A program made the position numbers and the translations under genes. From Myxococcus dinghuensis (lineage in GTDB: Bacteria; Myxococcota; Myxococcia; Myxococcales; Myxococcaceae), in contig NZ_JAKCFB010000004.1 in NCBI RefSeq assembly GCF_024198235.1, positions 415,581 through 479,580 on the forward strand: a stretch of DNA of 64,000 nucleotides. The letters run 5' to 3'. Shown piece by piece: positions 8,325 to 16,652 of this stretch (position 1 is its first letter; the number at the start of each line of letters is the position of its first letter). The notes under the pieces are model-generated. The model ran no database searches, was not told the DNA's origin, and was given only the letters and a program-made list of their open reading frames with translations.

Positions 8325-9377
8325 CTACAGGAGCTTCATCAGCTCCGCCCGCTTGGCGTTGTACTCCTCGTCGGAGAGCACGCCCGCGTCCTTGAGTTCC
8401 TTGATCTCCTTCAGGCGCTGCGCGGGGCTGCGCGTGTCGGCCGGAGGCGCGGCCTGGGGCGGGGGCTCCGGGGCACGCTGCTGCTGCTGTTGGTTGTTCA
8501 TGTTCATGAACTGCTGGGCCATGCCGAAGCCCATGCCCATGCCCATGCCGCCCAGCGCGTTGCCGTTGCCCTCGCCACCGCCCTTGGCCATGCCCTCGGC
8601 GGCGCCGAGCATCGCCTGGCCCTGCGCGTACTGCTGGAAGCCTCCCGCCAGCCGGGAGTAGGCGACGTCCTTCGACAGCTTCTTGAGCGTCCCCTCGTCC
8701 TCCTCCTTGATGCTGACGTGGAAGTTGCCCATGCGCACCACGGTCAGGCCGTAGTCGTCCACGTGGGGCTTGAGGCCGGCGATGACCTCCGTCTCGATCT
8801 CCTCCGTGTACGCGCCGCTCGTCACGTCGAGCAGCGGCCAGCGCTTCTTGACGAGCAGCTCCGCGATGCGGTCGCGCGTCACCTTGAGGACCTGGTTCTT
8901 GAACCAGCCCAGGAGCGCGTCGTTGTTGGAGCGGCCCATGCCCACCAGGCCCACCACGAGCTTCTCCGGGTCCGTCACGCGGATGGAGAAGTCGCCGTAC
9001 ACCATGGTGCCGATGCCCAGGCCCGTCTCCGGGTCGCGCACGTCGCCGATGGGCCCACCGAACTTCACGCCCGGGAACTCGCGGACGGAGACGAAGAAGA
9101 CCTCGGCGATGAACAGGTTGCCGCCGGTGAACTTCTCGAGCAGGCGCGACAGGAACGGGATGTTGTTCGAGTCGAGCTGGTGGCGACCAGGGCCCAGCTT
9201 GCCCTCCACCTTGCCGTCCTTCACGAACAGGGCGACTTCGTCGGCGTCGACGGTGAGCTGGGTCAGCATCCGGATGTTGTTCTCCGGATACTTGTAGATG
9301 ATCTCCCCCTTCGCCGAGTCCGCGCGCGCGATGAAGTTGCGCTTCGCCTCGCCCTTGATGGTGTCGAAGATACCCAT
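8325..9377 (-). CDS. SPFH-domain protein with C-terminal SHOCT domain
   Basis: 350 residues. An N-terminal SPFH (band-7-like) domain spans about residues 25-240 and includes segments such as KYPENNIRMLTQLTVD and YGLTVVRMGNFHVSIKEED. After it come a Gly/Met-rich linker (GGMGMGMGFGM), a short Gln run and a Pro-rich stretch. The last ~35 residues match the SHOCT pattern (QRLKEIKELKDAGVLSDEEY). There is no membrane segment or zinc ribbon, so it is likely a soluble oligomeric scaffold. The start is ATG 9377 (MGIFDTIKGE), typical for this family; the 14 codons upstream are unlikely to be used. The function of this class is not well defined. Confidence 0.85.
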   Translation of the reverse strand: MGIFDTIKGEAKRNFIARADSAKGEIIYKYPENNIRMLTQLTVDADEVALFVKDGKVEGKLGPGRHQLDSNNIPFLSRLLEKFTGGNLFIAEVFFVSVREFPGVKFGGPIGDVRDPETGLGIGTMVYGDFSIRVTDPEKLVVGLVGMGRSNNDALLGWFKNQVLKVTRDRIAELLVKKRWPLLDVTSGAYTEEIETEVIAGLKPHVDDYGLTVVRMGNFHVSIKEEDEGTLKKLSKDVAYSRLAGGFQQYAQGQAMLGAAEGMAKGGGEGNGNALGGMGMGMGFGMAQQFMNMNNQQQQQRAPEPPPQAAPPADTRSPAQRLKEIKELKDAGVLSDEEYNAKRAELMKLL

Positions 9378-9569
9378 GTGCTTGTCAGCGCCTCCGTGGC
9401 CGCCGTGGCGGCCGGTCAATCCGCACCACCAACCAACCTACTTAAGAGCATGGCATCCGCCGCGAAAGCGCGCCCGCCTTCGCCCGGTACCCTGCCTGCA
9501 AGATGCCAGTTTCACTGGCCATTGCCTAGCCGCTCACCCTCCGGGCGGGCGGCGGCGACGGGCCCCGGG

Positions 9570-10370
9570 TCAGCCCCAGCGGCTGACCAGGCGCTCGCGG
9601 TCCAGCAGGCGGATGCTGGCCCACAGCAGCACCGCGTCCAGCACCAGCACCACCGCGCCCTGGAGCGCGTAGTAGAGCAGCCCCGCCTTGAGGAACCCCG
9701 CCACCTGGCCGCCCACCATGCCCACCAGCGGCAGCACCACCAGGGCGGACAGTTGCTGGGCCATGCGGGCATCCCCCGCCCGGGCGGAGATGAGCACGGC
9801 GACGCCGTTGCCGAAGAAGGCGAACAGGGGCGCGAGGACCAGCACACCGAAGGTCCACAGCGCGTCCGGCATCAGCGGCATCTGCACCAGCGGCCACGCC
9901 ACGAGGTCCACGCCCACGCAGAAGAAGACGAAGGCCACCCAGGTGATGAGCACCGCGGGCACCAGCGCGGCCAGGCTCTTGCCGGCCACCAGCTCCGCCG
10001 CGGTGATGGGGGTCGCCAGCAGCGGCTCCAGCGTGCGCCGCTCCTTCTCCCCCGCCACGCTCTGCGAGGCGATGAGGATGGGGACGAAGACGGGCATGAC
10101 CAGGAACATGCCGAACCAGTCCGTGAGCGTCTTGTCGATGAGGAAGCGCGCCGCGCTCGCGCCCAGGGGCAGCGAGGGGTCGTAGAAGAGCGCCACGCTG
10201 CGCAGGTCCGCGTGGTTGGGCGTGCGCACGTAGCTCCACACCACGCCGATGGGCACCAGCACCATCACCGTGGGCAGCACGGCCATGGAGGCCAGCAGGC
10301 CCAGGTTCTTGCGCAGGTCCAGGACGTCCTTCCAGAACACGGCCAGGGCCCTGCGGGGACGGAACGACAT
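9570..10370 (-). CDS. ABC-2 type transporter permease (NatB-like)
   Basis: 266-residue integral membrane protein with about six hydrophobic segments. An N-terminal cytoplasmic stretch (FWKDVLDLRKNLGL) leads into the first membrane helix, followed by a periplasmic loop of about 60 residues. The cytoplasmic coupling segment GEKERRTLEPLLATPIT is characteristic of ABC-2/NatB permeases. It starts 2 bp after the stop of the ATPase gene and so forms a two-component exporter with it. The substrate is unknown. The linkage to a GT39 glycosyltransferase suggests a lipid- or glycan-related role, but this is inference only. Confidence 0.87.
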   Translation of the reverse strand: MSFRPRRALAVFWKDVLDLRKNLGLLASMAVLPTVMVLVPIGVVWSYVRTPNHADLRSVALFYDPSLPLGASAARFLIDKTLTDWFGMFLVMPVFVPILIASQSVAGEKERRTLEPLLATPITAAELVAGKSLAALVPAVLITWVAFVFFCVGVDLVAWPLVQMPLMPDALWTFGVLVLAPLFAFFGNGVAVLISARAGDARMAQQLSALVVLPLVGMVGGQVAGFLKAGLLYYALQGAVVLVLDAVLLWASIRLLDRERLVSRWG

Positions 10371-10372
10371 GG

Positions 10373-11290
10373 CTAGGACCTCCCCTCGCGCAACAGGTCC
10401 AGGTAGACCTCCTCGAGCGGACGCTGGCTGGGCACGGCGCTGTGCACGCGCGCGCCGGCGCCCACCAGGCACGCCACCACGTCCGGCGCGTGCGCGTCGT
10501 CCTCCAGCATGACGCGCAGGCGCATGCCCTCCGCGAGCACGTTGGTGGCGAAGGGCAGCGACGCCAGCGCGTCGCGGAAGCGCTCCGCCTCGCCCTCCAC
10601 GCGGACGTCCAGCGCCTGCCCCGCCCGGCGCAGCTCCCGGACCGGGCCCATGAGCAACAGCCGCCGCTTCACCACGGCGACGCGCTCGCACAGCCGCTCC
10701 ACCTCCGCGAGGTTGTGCGAGCACAGGACGATGGTGCGCCCCTCGGAGGCCAGCTCCGCCACCGCGTCGCGCACGGTGCGCGCGGACTCGGGGTCCAGGC
10801 CGCTGGTGGGCTCGTCGAGGAAGATGACGCGCGGGTCGTGCACCAGCGTGCGGACGATGGCCAGCTTCTGGCGCATGCCCTTGGAGAAGCCACCCACCGG
10901 CTCGGCCTCGCGCCCGCCCAGGCCGAAGCGCTCCAGGTAGTGCAGCGCGCGGGGCCACGCCGCCGCCTCGTCCATCTCGTGCAGCTTCATGAAGAAGCGC
11001 AGGTTCTCCCGCGCGGTGAGCCGGTCGTAGAGGCCGGGCTGCTCGGTGAGCAGCCCCACCACCTTGCGCAGCGACTCGCCGTCCCGGTCCACGTGGTGGC
11101 CCCACACCGTCGCCTCGCCCTCGGTGGGGCGGAGCAGGCCGGTGAGCATGCGCACCGTGGTCGTCTTCCCGGCGCCGTTGGGGCCGAGCAGACCGAACAC
11201 CTCACCCGGCCGCACGTGGAAGTCGAGTCCCTCCACCGCGACGCGGTCGCCGAAGCGCTTGCCCAACCCCTGGACTTCGATTCCGCTCAA
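10373..11290 (-). CDS. ABC transporter ATP-binding protein
   Basis: 305 residues. Walker A is GPNGAGKTT (about 34-42), signature motif FSKGMRQKL, Walker B VIFLDEPTSGLD and H-loop SHN. The C-terminal ~80 residues form a family-typical extension. The start is taken as TTG at 11290, because the protein then begins SGIEVQGLGKRFG as ABC domains normally do. That TTG overlaps the GT39 stop codon by 4 nt (TTGA), an uncommon start but consistent with coupling. No closer ATG or GTG exists before the ABC fold begins. It partners the permease encoded 2 bp downstream. Confidence 0.9.
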   Translation of the reverse strand: MSGIEVQGLGKRFGDRVAVEGLDFHVRPGEVFGLLGPNGAGKTTTVRMLTGLLRPTEGEATVWGHHVDRDGESLRKVVGLLTEQPGLYDRLTARENLRFFMKLHEMDEAAAWPRALHYLERFGLGGREAEPVGGFSKGMRQKLAIVRTLVHDPRVIFLDEPTSGLDPESARTVRDAVAELASEGRTIVLCSHNLAEVERLCERVAVVKRRLLLMGPVRELRRAGQALDVRVEGEAERFRDALASLPFATNVLAEGMRLRVMLEDDAHAPDVVACLVGAGARVHSAVPSQRPLEEVYLDLLREGRS

Positions 11291-13593
11291 TCGACGGTCA
11301 CCAGGACGAACTTGTTGTTGATGTCCTTGTCCACGGGGGTGACGACCTTGTCGGAGCCCACCGCGGTGCGCAGGACGCCCAGCCGGTTGTGCTCCACCAA
11401 GACCCACTCGCGGCCGGGCCGGTTGGCCAGGGAGCGCATCTTCGCGTTGTAGTCGCCGCTGCGGTACTGCTCGATGGTGTTCTGCGAGTAGAACGTCTCC
11501 CCGCGCCAGTTCATCAGGAACGCGACGATGGGCTCGCCCTCCTTGCGCTGCGCGTAGTACCGCCAGAACAAGTCGCGCTGCGTCCAGTGGTGGGACAGGT
11601 CCACCCAGTGGCTCCAGTTGAACCAGAGCGTGAAGCCCGCGGCCAGCACCCAGAACGTCCCGAAGAGCATCACCCGCGCGCGCATCAGCGCCGCCACCAC
11701 GGCCATGACGCCCGCCACGGAGAAGACGAAGCTCAGCGCGCCCTTGACGTTGATGTCCTGGGACAGCGAGCGCAGGAGCGAGTCCTCACCCGCGGGATGA
11801 CGCAAGCCCCGCGCCGCCAGGGCCACGCCCGCGAGCACCAGCGCGCCGGCCAGCACCTGGAGCGACGACCTCGAGTCCTTGTCCGCGCGCATCGACAGCC
11901 AGCCCGCGAAGCCTCCGGTCAGCGCCACCGCGATGCCCACCAGGACCGAGGCCGACACCTGCCCTCCCGAGGACACCGCGCCCAGCGTCGCCAGGCCCCC
12001 CAGCACCATCAGCACGGCCACCACGCGCGAGCTCGGCGTCACCTTGTCCTTCGTCTTGGGGGAGAAGGCCTCGAAGGAGAGATAGACGCCGAAGGCCAGC
12101 AGCACCAGGGTGACCAGGTCCCCGGCCCACAGCGGGCGCGCGGCGAAGAAGGAGATGGGCCGCGTCACCAGCTCCTGCGGATACGGCCGCTCGTAGTTGA
12201 AGACGAACAGGTCGGTGAAGTGCTTCGGGTTCTCCGCCAGGTCCTTGCCCACGAGGATGAAGAGGACGAGCCCGAAGATGAGGCTCACGCCGTGCTCGGC
12301 GATGCCGTCCTCCCACAGCCGGTCCGCGAAGAGGGCCAGCAGGATGGCGAGCCCCGGCAGCACCGGGAACACGTAGTGGTGGAACTTGGTGGCGCTGGAG
12401 GACAGCAGCACGAACGAGAAGGCCACCCACAGCACGGCGATGGAGGCCAGGTGGTCCGCGTTGTTCTGCGAGCGGAGCTTCAGGCGCGACACCACGGCGA
12501 AGGCGCCCGGCAAGAGCGCCACCCACGGGAAGATGGCGAAGCCGCCCTGCTCGATGAAGTAGATGAACGTGCCGCCCGGCGTGGTCGTGAAGACGCCCGC
12601 GGTGAGGCGGTTGAGATGGTCGTGGACGAAGAAGCGGTACCAGAAGAGCTTGTTCTCGTCGTCCAGGCCCTTGAAGCTCGACAGCACCACGTACCAGGGC
12701 GCCGCCACCGCCAGCCACACCAGGATGCCCGAACCCAGACGCATCCGGTACATCTGCCCCCAGAGCACCGGCATGGGCTGGCGGCCCTCGCGGACCTCCT
12801 TGCGGAAGTCGGCGTCCATCAGCCAGCGCAGGTGGGCGTCGAGGCTCCCGCCGTCCCAGGGGATGACGCAGAGGCCGGCGTAGAGGACCAGGATGACCGC
12901 GGGCAGGCCCACGCCCAACAGGCCCTTGGCCAGGGTGCCCAGGCCCGCGAAGACGTAGAAGCCGTACCACCATCCCGAGCGGTGCTTCGTCGTCTCGTCG
13001 AGCTGGCCGATGAGCGCGCACGCCATGGCGCAGATGAGGGTCGTGACGAAGGGCGTGTCCGTCACCGTCTGCCGCGTGAGCAGGAAGTACAGCGGCATGG
13101 TGACCAGGATGAAGCCCGTGGCCAGGCCCGCGCGCAGGCTCACCACGCGCGACACCGCCAGCGACAGGAGCGCCACCGCGGTGATGCTCAGCAGCGCGAA
13201 GGGGACGCGCATGCCCCACTCGGTGTACAGGCCCATGGCGCCCGACTCGCGCACCGCGCCCACCACCTGCATGCCCAGCGCCTGCATCCACATGGTGAGC
13301 GGCGGCTTGGAGAAGAACCACGCGTTCTCCCAGTAGGGGAACACGTAGTCGTGGCGGACGATCATCATCCGCGCCACCTCGCCGTAGTGCGTCTCCCAGC
13401 AGTCCCACAGGCCCACCGCGCCCAGGTAGGGGAGGAAGACGAGGGCCGCGAAGGCGGCGGTGGAGAACACCACCCGCAGGGTGAGGGGCAGCGTCAGCCA
13501 GCGCTGAACCCACCGCGCCGACAGGGTCTCCTTCCCGAGAATGGCCTCCGTGAAGGTCTCTTCGCGCTGCTGCTGTTCGCCGTCGCTCGCCAC
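11287..13593 (-). CDS. GT39 (ArnT/PMT-like) membrane glycosyltransferase
   Basis: 768-residue polytopic protein. After a ~40-residue cytoplasmic N-terminus comes a membrane helix and a periplasmic loop with WDCWETHYGEVARM, which carries the acidic residues typical of GT39/GT83 enzymes using polyprenyl-phosphate sugars. It has about 12-14 hydrophobic segments, and the C-terminal ~130 residues form a soluble periplasmic domain. The start is GTG 13593. The acceptor could be lipid A, protein or another glycan; the sequence alone does not decide. The frame overlaps the ABC ATPase gene, so the three genes form one operon, with a candidate promoter 60-90 bp upstream. Confidence 0.85.
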   Translation of the reverse strand: MASDGEQQQREETFTEAILGKETLSARWVQRWLTLPLTLRVVFSTAAFAALVFLPYLGAVGLWDCWETHYGEVARMMIVRHDYVFPYWENAWFFSKPPLTMWMQALGMQVVGAVRESGAMGLYTEWGMRVPFALLSITAVALLSLAVSRVVSLRAGLATGFILVTMPLYFLLTRQTVTDTPFVTTLICAMACALIGQLDETTKHRSGWWYGFYVFAGLGTLAKGLLGVGLPAVILVLYAGLCVIPWDGGSLDAHLRWLMDADFRKEVREGRQPMPVLWGQMYRMRLGSGILVWLAVAAPWYVVLSSFKGLDDENKLFWYRFFVHDHLNRLTAGVFTTTPGGTFIYFIEQGGFAIFPWVALLPGAFAVVSRLKLRSQNNADHLASIAVLWVAFSFVLLSSSATKFHHYVFPVLPGLAILLALFADRLWEDGIAEHGVSLIFGLVLFILVGKDLAENPKHFTDLFVFNYERPYPQELVTRPISFFAARPLWAGDLVTLVLLAFGVYLSFEAFSPKTKDKVTPSSRVVAVLMVLGGLATLGAVSSGGQVSASVLVGIAVALTGGFAGWLSMRADKDSRSSLQVLAGALVLAGVALAARGLRHPAGEDSLLRSLSQDINVKGALSFVFSVAGVMAVVAALMRARVMLFGTFWVLAAGFTLWFNWSHWVDLSHHWTQRDLFWRYYAQRKEGEPIVAFLMNWRGETFYSQNTIEQYRSGDYNAKMRSLANRPGREWVLVEHNRLGVLRTAVGSDKVVTPVDKDINNKFVLVTVD

Positions 13594-13655
13594 GGGTTGA
13601 GGGCTCCTTGAATCGGTTCGGGCGGATGGCCTGCGTGTCGAGGGCAGGACGCGGC

Positions 13656-13684
13656 CTTATACCCCCGCCACCCCCTCCGGTCGA
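13656..13684 (-). promoter_or_regulatory. Candidate sigma70-type promoter for the GT39-ABC operon
   Basis: On the minus strand TCGACC (13684-13679), a 17-bp spacer, then TATAAG (13661-13656), about 63 bp upstream of the GTG start. The -10 is good and the -35 moderate. It lies in the 240-bp divergent region shared with the gene at 13834. Confidence 0.4.
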
Positions 13685-13833
13685 CCTCCGCCGGAGGCCA
13701 CCGGGCGTGAGGCCGGGTGCGCGTCATTGTGCAGGAGCCTGCACGCCGGTGGAACCCAACCCCGCGAAAGGTCGAGGGGCGACCAGGGGCACGGGCCTTG
13801 AACAGGCCGCCTCCGTTCCGTTTCGGAGGCAAC

Positions 13834-15168
13834 ATGCTCGTTCACGCAGTGGCCCTGGGGTGCGCCCTCCTGCTCACCCAGACACCGGGCCCGGAAGCGC
13901 CCCCACCCACCGCCATCGAAGCCGCACCGGCTCCGCCCCCGGAGGCGGTCGACGACGTGCCCCCCCGGGTCGAGGAGCCGCCCCCCGCCGCCCCCGTCGC
14001 GCTCCCCACGCCTCCCTCCCTCGCGCCATCCGACAAGCCCCTGCCGATGCAGCGCTGGGAGCGGCCCACCGTGTGCCTCCGACTCGCGCCGACGGCGGAG
14101 GTCCCTTCGGGCCGCTGGCGCGCGCAGTGCGACGACACCCACCGGCGCTGCCTCGTCGCCCCGGCGCGGGAGCTGGATATCGACGGCATCGAGTCCGACC
14201 GCCCCCTGGAGCGGGTGGCCGCGTGCATGGAGGAGGACATGGCCCGCGTCCCTCCCGACGAGCTGCGGACCTACGAGATGCAGGCCTCCATCGCGGAGGC
14301 GCCCCCAGGCTGGTATCGCGACGAACGCGGCCGGGTGATGCAGTTCAACTTCGACCTGAACCGGCGCATCTGGGTGGGCGGGGCCTGGAGCCCGCTGTCA
14401 CCGGCGCTCGTGGGTGAGGGCCGGAGGGATCGCGTGCGCCTGGACTTCGGCATCGCGCTCGACATCGACCACAAGCGCGCCCTGCACCGGCTGCGCTTCC
14501 TGGAGACGGAGCTGTCGCTGGGCGAGCCCTCCACCGACTTCACGGCGGTGCACTACGACCTCAGCGTCGAGCGCCAGGATCCAGCCTTCCGCATCACCAC
14601 GTTCCTCGGGGAGCCCCGGCGGCACGACTTCTTCCTCAACCTGGGCCTGTGGGTCGACTTCCTGCGCGTGGAGGACCTGAAGCGCGGCGACGTCGAGGGT
14701 GGCTTCATCACGTGGGGGGCGGTGCACGGCACCCTGGACCTGTGGCACTCACGGGACCTGGTGTCCTTCGTCCGGTTGCGCGCGGGCCCCGCGGTCGAGC
14801 GGGACTACGTGAACGACACCAGCGCGCTCGTGCCGTCCGCCGTGCTGGAGGGTGACCTGACGCTGGACCGCGACGGCTTCCATCACCTGCGCTTCGCGGC
14901 CAAGGCCGAGAAGCTCCTGCTGGCGCGCGACGTCCCGGGGCGCGACGAGAGCCCCGAGCGACTGCGGCTCCAGGCGGGCTACGAGCTCATCCTCCTGGCC
15001 ATCAACGACCAACCCCTGAGCCTGGTGGTGGACGGACGCGGCACGTGGCGCAACGACCTCCCCGGCCTGCCCGACCGGTGGGAGTGGTCCGCGTCCGCGG
15101 GCCTGCGCTTCTCGTTCTGGGCCCCGCCGCGTCGCGCCGCGCCCACGGCCGAGCACGCCAGGGACTAG
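13834..15168 (+). CDS. Exported protein, predicted beta-barrel-like C-terminus
   Basis: 444 residues. The ATG at 13834 follows a strong GGAGG (13825-13829) and is chosen over upstream in-frame codons. A signal peptide (MLVHAVALGCALLLTQ) leads into about 60 residues of Pro/Ala/Glu low complexity. A cysteine-containing domain follows (CLRLAPTAE, CDDTHRRCLVAP), then from about residue 200 a run of amphipathic strands ending in WSASAGLRFSF, which suggests an outer-membrane barrel. It lies 2 bp before the next gene, with which its C-terminal half shares phrasing (ILLAINDQPLSLVV here, VLIAVQDQPVAVRL there). No family recognised. Confidence 0.72.
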   Translation: MLVHAVALGCALLLTQTPGPEAPPPTAIEAAPAPPPEAVDDVPPRVEEPPPAAPVALPTPPSLAPSDKPLPMQRWERPTVCLRLAPTAEVPSGRWRAQCDDTHRRCLVAPARELDIDGIESDRPLERVAACMEEDMARVPPDELRTYEMQASIAEAPPGWYRDERGRVMQFNFDLNRRIWVGGAWSPLSPALVGEGRRDRVRLDFGIALDIDHKRALHRLRFLETELSLGEPSTDFTAVHYDLSVERQDPAFRITTFLGEPRRHDFFLNLGLWVDFLRVEDLKRGDVEGGFITWGAVHGTLDLWHSRDLVSFVRLRAGPAVERDYVNDTSALVPSAVLEGDLTLDRDGFHHLRFAAKAEKLLLARDVPGRDESPERLRLQAGYELILLAINDQPLSLVVDGRGTWRNDLPGLPDRWEWSASAGLRFSFWAPPRRAAPTAEHARD

Positions 15169-15170
15169 CC

Positions 15171-16052
15171 GTGCTCGCGCTCGGACTCGCATTGGTGCTG
15201 GCCGCGTCGACCGGAGAACCGCCGCCGGCGCCCGAGCAGCCCTGCCTCGCCCGGGATGCCCGCGGCGACACGTTCCCCATCTGCTTCGACCCGGGTGACG
15301 GCGTGGTCGTGGGGGTGGGCACCCGCATGAGCCAGGGCTCCCCGGCCCTGTCGCTGCGCGCGGGGGTCCACCTCCGCACGGGGCGCACGAGCCAGAGCAA
15401 GGCCACGCCCTGGTACAACAACCACCGGCTGGCCGGCGTGGAGGCCTGGGGTGGTGAGCAGCGCGGCTTCACCGTCACCGCGTACGACGGGCTGCTGCGC
15501 CGTCACCTCGAGGAGGGCTTCATCCTGGTCCCCACCGCCCGTCCGGTGCGCATCCCCTTCCCGTTCGACGTCTCCCTCGCGCTGCGCGCCGGACACCTGG
15601 AGCGTCGCCCCTGGGAAGGCCGCGGCTGGACGCTGGAGACGGGGCGCGTGGGGCTCCTGGTGGACCCGCTGCGCGCGGCCTCTGGACGGGTGTGGCTGGC
15701 GCTGGGCCCGGTGGCGAGCCACACCCTGCGCTACTCCCCCCAGGGCACCGAACACGCGCTGTCGCCCTTCACGTCCCTGATGTTCGACCTGGGGCTGGAG
15801 ACGGAGGACGGCCTGTGGGCCCTGCGCGCCTCGGGGCTCGCCGGTTGGAACCGCGACGTGGAGGGCGGCACCCTCGACTTCCGCGCCAGGAGCGACGCGT
15901 CCCTCGAGCGCGTGCTCATCGCCGTCCAGGACCAGCCCGTCGCGGTCCGGCTCGCGGGCAGCTACGTCGGCGGGGACGCGGGCCTCCAGCGTCGGGATGA
16001 ATGGACCCTCGGCGTGGGCCTGTCGGTGCGCGCCTTCAGCTCCCGGTGGTGA
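15171..16052 (+). CDS. Exported beta-barrel-like protein, relative of the upstream gene
   Basis: 293 residues. The start is GTG 15171, 2 bp after the preceding stop, giving a clean signal peptide (VLALGLALVLAASTG). The mature part has two early cysteines (PCLARD, PICFDPGDG), then alternating strands, closing with WTLGVGLSVRAFSSRW. The aromatic C-terminal residue fits an outer-membrane barrel. It seems to be a diverged, shorter paralogue of the upstream product, lacking the Pro-rich and central cysteine domains. The two are co-transcribed and may act together at the outer membrane. No database family recognised. Confidence 0.68.
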   Translation: MLALGLALVLAASTGEPPPAPEQPCLARDARGDTFPICFDPGDGVVVGVGTRMSQGSPALSLRAGVHLRTGRTSQSKATPWYNNHRLAGVEAWGGEQRGFTVTAYDGLLRRHLEEGFILVPTARPVRIPFPFDVSLALRAGHLERRPWEGRGWTLETGRVGLLVDPLRAASGRVWLALGPVASHTLRYSPQGTEHALSPFTSLMFDLGLETEDGLWALRASGLAGWNRDVEGGTLDFRARSDASLERVLIAVQDQPVAVRLAGSYVGGDAGLQRRDEWTLGVGLSVRAFSSRW

Positions 16053-16083
16053 CCCACGCCGCTTCCTGGCTCCGGCCCGTTCC

Positions 16084-16111
16084 TTGACACGCACCACTTC
16101 ACTCATAGCGT
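16084..16111 (+). promoter_or_regulatory. Candidate sigma70-type promoter
   Basis: TTGACA (16084-16089), a 16-bp spacer, TAGCGT (16106-16111). The -35 is a perfect consensus and the -10 weak. It lies 55 bp upstream of the small exported protein gene at 16166. Confidence 0.5.
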
Positions 16112-16165
16112 CGCGACCCTCACTCCTGGAGTTCCAACGTCGTTCACAGAGGAAAGAGGGAACCG

Positions 16166-16570
16166 ATGCGCAACAACAAGGCGATGCGACAGTGGCTGGC
16201 GGTGGCGCTCACCGGAGCAGTCCTCGCGGGGCCCGTGGCCTTCGCGGGAGACAAGCTGGCGCTTCCCGTGGTCATCAACACGACGACGCGCAAGGCGGCG
16301 GGCGCCCTCTCCAGCGCGCGCAACAGCGCGGACACCCAGCAGTTCATCGGCTGCGGCATCGTCGCGCTGCCCACCAGCCTGACGCTGCAGTGCGTGGCGC
16401 GCAACGCCGCAGGGGTGCAGGTCTACTGCGACAGCAGCGCGCCCAATCATCTGCAGGTGGCCATGGCCCTCCACGGGGACGACTACCTGAGCTTCGAGTG
16501 GGACCCGGCCAACCAGTGCACCAACATCACGGTGCTGAAGTACTCCATCTACGAGCCCAAGGCGCCCTGA
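16166..16570 (+). CDS. Small exported protein of unknown function
   Basis: 134 residues with a clear signal peptide (basic MRNNKAMRQ, hydrophobic core, likely cut after AFA). The mature part of about 107 residues contains four cysteines (FIGCGIV, LQCVARN, VYCDSS, NQCTNI), which suggests two disulfides and a secreted, compact fold. The start is ATG 16166 with GAGG about 8-12 nt upstream. It is a monocistronic unit, with its own promoter candidate and a weak hairpin after the stop (about 16586-16624). I do not recognise the family. Confidence 0.75.
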   Translation: MRNNKAMRQWLAVALTGAVLAGPVAFAGDKLALPVVINTTTRKAAGALSSARNSADTQQFIGCGIVALPTSLTLQCVARNAAGVQVYCDSSAPNHLQVAMALHGDDYLSFEWDPANQCTNITVLKYSIYEPKAP

Positions 16571-16652
16571 CGTCCGAGGCCGTCAGGCCGGGCCCTTCTC
16601 ACCGCGTCCCGGGCAGACCCGGCCATGGCGCCGGATGACGCAGGGAGGTCCC

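Noticed and set aside
9505..9519. Inverted repeat GCCAGT-TTC-ACTGGC downstream of the ABC permease
   Set aside because: Only 6-bp arms, no T-run and unclear target; may be a weak terminator or operator but is not strong enough to list.
11389..13611. A 740-codon plus-strand open frame over the GT39 gene
   Set aside because: Antisense to a clear polytopic membrane protein; no domains or start signals.
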